NCBI GenBank assembly: GCA_964445575.1
Contig: CAYULB010000011.1
Span: 1 to 49,180, forward strand
Direction of reading: 5' to 3'
Length of the DNA stretch: 49,180 nt
Origin: WJMT01 sp964445575
Lineage (GTDB): Bacteria; Acidobacteriota; Aminicenantia; Aminicenantales; Aminicenantaceae
Below the pieces are notes generated by a model that saw only the letters and a program-made list of their open reading frames with translations, made no database searches and had not been told where the DNA came from. Positions within the stretch are counted from its first letter, which is position 1. Each line of letters opens with the position of its first letter. A program made the position numbers and the translations under genes. This document shows, in pieces, positions 43,828 through 49,180 of the stretch.

Positions 43828-43844
43828 TTAACTCTCCAATTTAT

Positions 43845-43892
43845 CTGACCTATTTGCATTCTTTACCTTACATCTGCAGCGAATTCAATTTT
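43845..43892 (-). repeat. Repeat remnant in the ileS leader
   Basis: CTGACCTATTTGCATTCTTT then ACCTTACATCTGCAGCG compares with the end box CTGACCTATTCAT and the GCATCTGCAGC part of the long module. It is degraded, and is transcribed as ileS 5' untranslated region if the promoter call is right. Confidence 0.5.
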
Positions 43893-43913
43893 TTTTAAAA
43901 ACCAGGTTAATAG

Positions 43914-43942
43914 AGTATAAAGTTTAATTTTAATTCTTTCAA
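43914..43942 (-). promoter_or_regulatory. Sigma70-like promoter of ileS operon
   Basis: On the minus strand, TTGAAA (43937-43942), a 17-bp spacer, TATACT (43914-43919). Confidence 0.6.
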
Positions 43943-43976
43943 TACCTTTGTTTTAAAGTGACCTCATATCTTATTA

Positions 43977-44144
43977 GCCTGACCTATTCATAAAAAAATG
44001 GCGATGTTTTCATTATTAATTTCATTCCAGCGATAGGCAAGATTTTATTAAGAACATTGACTGGAGCCTTTTTCCTGATCGCATTTTTTATTTTAATCGC
44101 CATTTTTTTTACCTTCTAGGCAAGCCTGAAGAAATTCAGGTTAG
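43977..44144 (-). repeat. Interspersed repeat with type 1 hairpin core
   Basis: End box GCCTGACCTATTCATAA (43977-43993) is followed by a core with arms AAAAAAATGGCGAT (43992-44005) and ATCGCCATTTTTTT (44096-44109). The core's first ~55 bp resemble the 25649 core. ACCTTCTAGGCAAGCC follows, with no long module. It lies past the nadB 3' end, and the A/T-flanked stem could act as a bidirectional terminator. The rest of the 387-bp ileS-nadB gap holds no gene. Confidence 0.8.
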
Positions 44145-44214
44145 TTCATGGAAAACCATTCCAAGGGAGTCTGGTTATTAAAGAGTCAAGGATGTTTTTT
44201 TTCTTTCCTGGGGT

Positions 44215-45795
44215 TTATTTAATATAATGGGCGCCTCTGCTCGCAGGATTGTTGAGTGCGGCCTGAGTTATCAATATCGCTACCTGTATGCCGTGCTTAA
44301 GCCCTACCACTTTTTCATCCATGCGGGATTCCTGGTAAAATTTATTTATCCTGTGATTGAGATAATCAAGGTCTGCCTTTGCCCTCTCCAGTCTCTTATT
44401 GGTCCTTATGATTCCCGCATAATTCCACATAGTGTTTCGAATATTCAGCCAATCCTGGTTGACCAGTGCAGGGTCTATTTCTTCCTCATCCTCCGGATAA
44501 TACCAATCATGGATATCATCTAGGTGGAATACCCTTTCCGGATTAAAGTGGGCAACAATATCTTGGGAAGCTCGAGTTCCCCAAACCAATCCTTCCAGCA
44601 AAGAAGTAGAAGCCAGCCTGTTTGCTCCATGCACGCCTGTACAAGCAGCCTCACCCACCACATAAAGGGATTTTAAGGTGCTTTTCCCGTTGATATCCAC
44701 CAGCACCCCTCCACAGCAGTAATGAGCCGCAGGAACAACCGGAATAGGATCTTTTGTGATGTCGATTCCATATTTTAAGCAGGTCTCATAAATATTAGGA
44801 AATCTCTTTTTTATATCAATGTTGGCATAGGAAGCAAGGTCCAAGACAACATAGTTTGAATTGCTGTTTGTCATCTCCTCATAAATCGCCCGGGTCACTT
44901 CATCCCTTGGAGCCATCTCAGCTTTCTCATTGTAATCCTGCATAAAGGATTTACCCTCTTTAGTCTTTAATTTGGCTCCTTCTCCTCTGACTGTTTCTGA
45001 GATTAAGAATGCATCGGCATCCCGGTGAAACAAGGAAGTGGGATGGAATTGAATGTACTCCATATTGATTATCCTTGCGCCGGCTTTATAAGCCATGGCA
45101 TACCCGTCTCCGATTGCTGACTTGGGATTTGAGGTGTACAGGTACACTGAGCCGCAGCCTCCTGTGGCTAGAATGGTATACGGAGCAATCACGGTCTTAA
45201 CTCTCTTAGACTGGTTGTCCAGTACATAAGCACCGATGCACTGCGGTTCGAAATAATAATAGCTGGGATCTTTGGCATGATGGGGAACGGTCAGCAGGTC
45301 TACCGCTGTATGGTCAGGAAGAAAGGTAACATTAGAATAAGACTTTAACTTGTTTATGAAGCTTTCTTCAATGGTCTTCCCTGTCGTGTCCTTTACATGC
45401 AGTATCCGCCTCCGAGAATGGGCTGCTTCTTGAGCATAGTCCAGCTCATCTGGAGATGTTCGGCTAAAAGGAATATTCAATTCATGGATCAATATTTCAT
45501 CCACCAGTTTCTTCCCTTCCCTGGTTAAGACTTTAACAGCCTGTTTGTTGTTGATATTATCTCCTGTCTCCATAACATCCTTCATTAAAAGTTCAGGATT
45601 GTCATCTTTTCCCAGAGAAACAATCCCCCCCTGAGCATAATAAGTATTGGACTCTTCAAGATTTTTATTTTTAGATATAATAATAACCCTTACGCCGCTT
45701 TTAGCTGCTTCTAAAGCCGCACTGGCCCCTGCGATCCCACATCCTATGATAAGTATGTCGGTCTCCAGAATATTTTCTTTGCTTTTACTCTTCAT
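44215..45795 (-). CDS. nadB: L-aspartate oxidase
   Basis: An FAD enzyme that oxidises aspartate to iminoaspartate, the first step of de novo NAD synthesis. The FAD loop is ILIIGCGIAGASAALEAAKS. SNTYYAQGGIV, GYAMAYKAGARIINMEYIQF then HPTSL, and VPAAHYCCGGVLVDINGK are the flavin/substrate motifs, and LASTSLLEGLVWG is standard. The frame extends to a TTG at 45825 that overlaps nadC. ATG 45795 with AAAGAGAGA upstream is preferred, giving 526 residues. It ends past the usual C-terminal helical domain. nadA is not in the window. Confidence 0.95.
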   Translation of the reverse strand: MKSKSKENILETDILIIGCGIAGASAALEAAKSGVRVIIISKNKNLEESNTYYAQGGIVSLGKDDNPELLMKDVMETGDNINNKQAVKVLTREGKKLVDEILIHELNIPFSRTSPDELDYAQEAAHSRRRILHVKDTTGKTIEESFINKLKSYSNVTFLPDHTAVDLLTVPHHAKDPSYYYFEPQCIGAYVLDNQSKRVKTVIAPYTILATGGCGSVYLYTSNPKSAIGDGYAMAYKAGARIINMEYIQFHPTSLFHRDADAFLISETVRGEGAKLKTKEGKSFMQDYNEKAEMAPRDEVTRAIYEEMTNSNSNYVVLDLASYANIDIKKRFPNIYETCLKYGIDITKDPIPVVPAAHYCCGGVLVDINGKSTLKSLYVVGEAACTGVHGANRLASTSLLEGLVWGTRASQDIVAHFNPERVFHLDDIHDWYYPEDEEEIDPALVNQDWLNIRNTMWNYAGIIRTNKRLERAKADLDYLNHRINKFYQESRMDEKVVGLKHGIQVAILITQAALNNPASRGAHYIK

Positions 45796-45811
45796 CTGTC
45801 TCTCTTTATGT

Positions 45812-46642
45812 TTATGAAAATTCAATGCTGATATCTAAAGATTTATAAGAATGAGTCAAGCTTCCCACAGAAATGAAATCAATCCCCAGGTCAGCCACAT
45901 CTCTGAGATTGGTCAAAGTGATGTTTCCAGATACTTCTAAAGGGATCTTGCCTTCCACTAATTTCACGGCTTTACGGATAATTTCAGGACTCATATTGTC
46001 AAGCATGATGATATCAGCTCCATATTTCATCGCTTCTTTCACTTCATCTAAGGAAGTGGTTTCCACTTCGATTTTAACTTTTTTCCCCACTGATTTTCTG
46101 GCTCTTTGGATTGATTCTTTGATGCTTCCCACTAAGTGAAGGTGGTTATCCTTGATCAGGATCATTTCAGAAAGGTTCAACCGGTGATTGACTCCTCCTC
46201 CCATCCTAACAGCATATTTCTCTAGCATCCTTAAACAAGGAGTGGTTTTCCGGGTGTCCAAAATTTTGGTTTTTTTATCCTTTAAAGCTTCCGTGTAAAG
46301 ATTGGTTAGTGTGGCTATTCCTGAAAGTCTCTGAATAAAATTCAAAGCTGTTCTTTCCCCTTTAAGCAGAGATAAGGAAGGTCCTTTAATCTCAGCCAAT
46401 TTCTGGTCCTTTTTGAATTTTTCGCCGTCCTGCTTGTCCTTATGAAACTCTACAGAGGGATCAATTTTTCCAAATACTCTCCCGGCTATGTCTATTCCGG
46501 CCAATACACCCTGTTCTCTGGCGATGATATAAGCTTCGGATACAGACTCAGGGTCAACGATGGATTCTGAAGTTATGTCACCCTCGGGCATATCTTCTTC
46601 CAAAGCAGCTTCTATCAATTCATCTAGGTCTCTTGTATCCAT
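45812..46642 (-). CDS. nadC: Nicotinate-nucleotide pyrophosphorylase (quinolinate PRTase)
   Basis: A 276-residue enzyme converting quinolinate and PRPP to nicotinate mononucleotide. Markers are LDTRKTTPCLRMLEKYAVRM, GGGVNHRLNLSEMILIKDNH, EVETTSLDEVKEA and MLDNMSPEI. It precedes nadB on the same strand, with 16 bp between its stop and the preferred nadB ATG. Its promoter at 46675-46703 shares the acnB inverted repeat. Confidence 0.97.
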   Translation of the reverse strand: MDTRDLDELIEAALEEDMPEGDITSESIVDPESVSEAYIIAREQGVLAGIDIAGRVFGKIDPSVEFHKDKQDGEKFKKDQKLAEIKGPSLSLLKGERTALNFIQRLSGIATLTNLYTEALKDKKTKILDTRKTTPCLRMLEKYAVRMGGGVNHRLNLSEMILIKDNHLHLVGSIKESIQRARKSVGKKVKIEVETTSLDEVKEAMKYGADIIMLDNMSPEIIRKAVKLVEGKIPLEVSGNITLTNLRDVADLGIDFISVGSLTHSYKSLDISIEFS

Positions 46643-46668
46643 GGGCCAATCCCCAAAAATTATTTTAG

Positions 46669-46706
46669 GATTTGATAATATAACAGTCAGAAAAAAAGTT
46701 CAAATC
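46669..46706 (-). promoter_or_regulatory. nadC promoter with inverted repeat
   Basis: On the minus strand, TTGAAC (46698-46703), a 17-bp spacer, TATTAT (46675-46680). Arms GATTTGA (46669-46675) and TCAAATC (46700-46706) are identical to those around the acnB promoter, with the same 31-bp offset. Confidence 0.65.
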
Positions 46707-46713
46707 TCTTTTG

Positions 46714-46732
46714 CTTTCATGTATCATGAAAG
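46714..46732 (+). promoter_or_regulatory. Palindrome at the start of the flippase-like gene
   Basis: CTTTCATG-TAT-CATGAAAG is a perfect 8-bp inverted repeat. One candidate ATG (46719) lies in its left arm and the other (46734) just after it. No Shine-Dalgarno is visible, so the hairpin could affect translation, or the site could bind a regulator. Confidence 0.4.
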
Positions 46733-46733
46733 C

Positions 46734-47750
46734 ATGAAAAAAAAGAAAGTGATTACTTTTTTGCTCTCTTTAGCCATTTCCTGCGGTCTTCTTATTTTTT
46801 TATTCAGCAAAATCAATTACAGTGATTTTGTTGCGACGTTTCAAAACATCTATGTTCCGGCACTTATAGGATTTATGTGTTTTTCTCTTCTAGGAAGTGG
46901 ACTCAGAGCATGGAGATACAAATGGCTTCTTCAGCCCCATTCCATCAGCTGGAAAAATATCTTTCTGGTAACTTTTATCCGTAATCTCTTTGTAGACTTT
47001 TTTCCCGCAAGAATAGGCTCTCTCTCTTATATCTATATACTCAATAAAAGATTGGCTTACAGCTTTGAAATTTCAAGTTCTTCCTTCATCATCGCTTTTT
47101 TATTTGATTTCCTCACTCTCAGCCCGCTTCTGATTCTTGCCGTATTGTTTGTTGGCATAGGTGCTTCTGTGGTTTCTGCTCCAATTATGATAGGGCTCTC
47201 TCTAGGAGTTTTCCTGGGATTCTATTTGATATTATGGAAAATAATTCCTCTCTCAAAACTGGCATTAAAAGCATACACTTTTCTTCTAAATGCAGTAAAT
47301 TTAAGAAGAAAAAAATGGGCAGAAAACTCCATTGAAAAAATAAAATTGAGCATACAAAGTTTGAAGCAAATAAAAAACAGAAAAATATACTGGCCGCTTT
47401 TTTTAATGTCTCTGTTTATCCGCCTCGCTAAATACGCTTCACTTTATCTTCTGCTGTTCTCTCTGCTTCACAGTCATGGAATAATATTCAATTCCCTTAA
47501 TTTTTTTAAAACAATTCTGGGGATCACAGGAGCTGAAATGAGCTCCGTCCTCCCCATAAAAGGAATCGGGGGATTCGGGACTTGGGAATCAGCTTGGGTT
47601 CTGACAAGCAAACTCATGAACTTTGAAAGCAGGTTAGCCATTATATCTGGAATCGGAATTCATCTCATCAGCAATCTATTTGAATATTTATTGGGAATTG
47701 TGAGCCTTCTGGTCATTTATTCTCCTCTGTATAAAATCAGGAGTAAATAA
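46734..47750 (+). CDS. Lysylphosphatidylglycerol synthase/flippase-domain membrane protein
   Basis: A 338-residue polytopic protein with about eight hydrophobic segments. Family features (LPG_synthase_TM, formerly UPF0104) are LLGSGLRAWRYKWLLQPHS, VTFIRNLFVDFFPARIGSLS and the later LPIKGIGGFGTWESAWVL. Members with a fused synthase domain are MprF; this one is the membrane part only, so it may move a lipid rather than modify it. The frame is open back to 46560, but that would overlap nadC. ATG 46734 (MKKKKVITF) or 46719 are the credible starts. It is divergent from nadC. Confidence 0.8.
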   Translation: MKKKKVITFLLSLAISCGLLIFLFSKINYSDFVATFQNIYVPALIGFMCFSLLGSGLRAWRYKWLLQPHSISWKNIFLVTFIRNLFVDFFPARIGSLSYIYILNKRLAYSFEISSSSFIIAFLFDFLTLSPLLILAVLFVGIGASVVSAPIMIGLSLGVFLGFYLILWKIIPLSKLALKAYTFLLNAVNLRRKKWAENSIEKIKLSIQSLKQIKNRKIYWPLFLMSLFIRLAKYASLYLLLFSLLHSHGIIFNSLNFFKTILGITGAEMSSVLPIKGIGGFGTWESAWVLTSKLMNFESRLAIISGIGIHLISNLFEYLLGIVSLLVIYSPLYKIRSK

Positions 47751-47830
47751 CCTGGATTATTCACGATAATAGCTTCTTAAAAAAAATCTTGCCTTAAAGT
47801 TGTTTATTTATTAAAATGACCATAAATAAG
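47751..47830 (-). repeat. Degraded interspersed repeat copy
   Basis: CCTGGATTATTCACGATAAT is an end box directly at the flippase-like gene's stop. AAGAAGC/AAAAAAAATCTTGCC next to it matches, inverted, the GGCAAGATTTT interior of the 43992 core. Confidence 0.55.
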
Positions 47831-47923
47831 CACCGTATCAAATCCGGGAAATGATTTAGATTTTAAAAATAACGGATAATCCTATCCATCCTTATCAAAA
47901 ATAACTGATTCAGGAGTTTTAAA

Positions 47924-49084
47924 ATGGTAAAAAGAAGCGCCGAAGCAGATTCAAGACGCAAAAGATATTTAAAAAAGTTGATCAATAAAGATCCAAAAGA
48001 CATTAAATTCTGTGTGCTTGCTGCAGGTCACGGCGGTTTAGCCATGGCTGGACATCTAGCAATAATGGGATTTAAAGTCAATCTCTACAACAGAGGAAAA
48101 AACAAAATTCTTCCTGTCAAAGAACGAGGTGGTATCAAAGTGGAAGGCGAAGCGGAAGGAGTGGGTAAAATACTCATAGCATCCAATAAAATAGAGGAAT
48201 GTTTAAAAGGAGTGGATATCGTTATGATCGCTGTCCCTGCCATAGGACATCGATTCATGGCAGAAACCTGTGCTCCTTATCTCAAAGAAAATCAAATAGT
48301 GGTTCTTAATCCGGGCCGCACATTAGGCTCGCTAGAATTTTTTCAAGTGCTTAAAGAAAAAGGAGTCAAAACTGTTCCCTTTATAGCAGAAGCCCAGACC
48401 TTTGTCTATGCTTCAAGAGCGATTGGACCAGCTCACGCTAAAATATTCGGTATTAAAAATGCTGTTCCTGTTGCGACTTTCCCTGCTTATTGGATCCCAG
48501 GCGTGATAAAAGCTCTTAATATCGCTTATCCCCAATTTGTGCCAGGAGACAATGTCTTTAAAACAAGCTTCAACAATATTGGAGCTGTTTTCCACCCGGC
48601 TCTTACCGTATTGAATGCAGCGTGGATAGAAGAGACCCATGGAGACTTTGAATATTATATACAGGGGGCTAGTGAATCCGTATCCAAAGTATTAGAAGCT
48701 ATAGATAAGGAAAGATTACAGGTTGCTGCTGCTCTGGGCATCAAAGCAATGAGCGCAAAAAATTGGCTCTATACCGCTTACAGTGCAACAGGCAGAGACC
48801 TGTATGAAGCTATTCATGACAATCCGGGTTATCTTGGGATAAAAGCACCGGATAGGCTCCATCACCGATACATTGACGAGGATGTTCCTATGAGTTTGGT
48901 CACTCTTTCATCTTTAGGAAAAATGCTCAAAGTGGAAACACCCACTATAGACCTAATCATACACTGCGCTTCTATCATGAGAGGAATCGATTTTTGGGAA
49001 AAAGGAAGGACAGTGGAAAAATTAGGCCTGAAAGGAAAAACCATTAAAGAAATCCGGATGTTTGCTGTGAGTGGAGAATTTTAG
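47924..49084 (+). CDS. NAD/NADP octopine/nopaline dehydrogenase family protein (opine dehydrogenase-like)
   Basis: A 386-residue two-domain dehydrogenase. The N-terminal Rossmann loop is CVLAAGHGGLAMAGHLAIMG (about residues 31-50), preceded by a charged ~30-residue tail. The C-terminal octopine-DH domain has NNIGAVFHPALTVLNAAWIE, with a candidate catalytic His in FHPAL, and GASESVSKVLEAIDKERL. Family members reductively condense an amino acid and a 2-oxo acid, as in opines and metallophore precursors, or resemble ketopantoate-type reductases. No nicotianamine-synthase-like partner is seen. AGGAG lies upstream of the ATG, and a repeat follows its stop directly. Substrate unknown. Confidence 0.82.
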   Translation: MVKRSAEADSRRKRYLKKLINKDPKDIKFCVLAAGHGGLAMAGHLAIMGFKVNLYNRGKNKILPVKERGGIKVEGEAEGVGKILIASNKIEECLKGVDIVMIAVPAIGHRFMAETCAPYLKENQIVVLNPGRTLGSLEFFQVLKEKGVKTVPFIAEAQTFVYASRAIGPAHAKIFGIKNAVPVATFPAYWIPGVIKALNIAYPQFVPGDNVFKTSFNNIGAVFHPALTVLNAAWIEETHGDFEYYIQGASESVSKVLEAIDKERLQVAAALGIKAMSAKNWLYTAYSATGRDLYEAIHDNPGYLGIKAPDRLHHRYIDEDVPMSLVTLSSLGKMLKVETPTIDLIIHCASIMRGIDFWEKGRTVEKLGLKGKTIKEIRMFAVSGEF

Positions 49085-49180
49085 CCTGACCTATTCATAA
49101 AAAATGGCGGTGTTTTCATTATTATCCTGGATTATTCACAAGTCGAGGTTGCTGCAGATGCGAGGCACAGGGTGCGAAGC
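49084..49180 (+). repeat. Interspersed repeat, cut by window end
   Basis: End box GCCTGACCTATTCATAA and a truncated type 1 core arm (AAAATGGCGGTGTTTTCATT) join directly at 49125 to CCTGGATTATTCACAAGTCG and the start of the long module (GCTGCAGATGCGAGGC). The copy continues past the window. Confidence 0.8.

Noticed and set aside
43828..43942. T-box leader of ileS
   Set aside because: The leader is only ~75 nt from the predicted promoter and shows no T-box consensus; it contains a repeat remnant instead.

Overview
The window is an ordinary chromosomal stretch of a Gram-negative-type bacterium. It has an outer-membrane barrel protein, lspA/lgt lipoprotein maturation, an ExbD-like protein and a rod-shape operon. 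Base composition is AT-leaning and intergenic spaces are short. Core metabolism (AcnB, LDH-like malate dehydrogenase, split B12 mutase, OPT transporter with a PqqD-like partner, fused B12/radical-SAM protein) fits an uncultured Aminicenantes/Acidobacteriota-like heterotroph. That placement is inference at low confidence, because no rRNA or tRNA gene is present. I saw no phage, plasmid, transposase or CRISPR genes.

Layout. 1-2.7 kb: dTDP-rhamnose reductase and a PKD-like plus beta-barrel envelope protein. 2.8-4.1 kb: divergent GATase and ACT-domain genes. 4.1-8.5 kb: a tight minus-strand glycan operon of three GT4 glycosyltransferases and two small helical/coiled-coil proteins. 8.6-10.2 kb: orphan ExbD and an acyl-CoA dehydrogenase. 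10.4-18.2 kb: minus-strand operon mreB-mreC-mreD-mrdA-rodA followed by a fused B12/radical-SAM/DUF2344 protein. 18.35-22.2 kb: OPT transporter, PqqD-like protein, def and fmt. 22.6-25.6 kb: M23 endopeptidase and a two-subunit B12 acyl-CoA mutase. 25.9-34.7 kb: a TCA block with acnB and a FabG-like gene on minus, and icd, mdh, the fumarase beta domain and sucCD on plus. 34.7-38.6 kb: M14 carboxypeptidase and an EF-G-like GTPase. 38.9-43.8 kb: ileS-lspA-lgt-rluD operon. 44.2-49.1 kb: nadC-nadB, a flippase-like membrane protein and an opine-dehydrogenase-family enzyme.

The most unusual structure is non-coding. A modular interspersed repeat recurs at about a dozen intergenic sites. It combines an end box resembling CCTGACCTATTCATAA, hairpin cores with inverted arms that differ between loci, a ~100-bp GC-richer module ending CTCGACTCGTGAAT, a 26-bp GTCGCTTCAGCC box, and degenerate heptamer arrays. 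Two loci share the same flanking modules around unrelated hairpin cores, which suggests core exchange. Several copies lie at gene 3' ends as terminator-like hairpins, and one overlaps a predicted start codon.

Other points: the B12 mutase carries isobutyryl-CoA-mutase-type residues (Phe82/Gln200) rather than methylmalonyl-type. The acnB and nadC promoters share an identical inverted repeat with identical spacing. The fumarase beta domain has no alpha partner here. The isocitrate dehydrogenase has an atypical cofactor loop.
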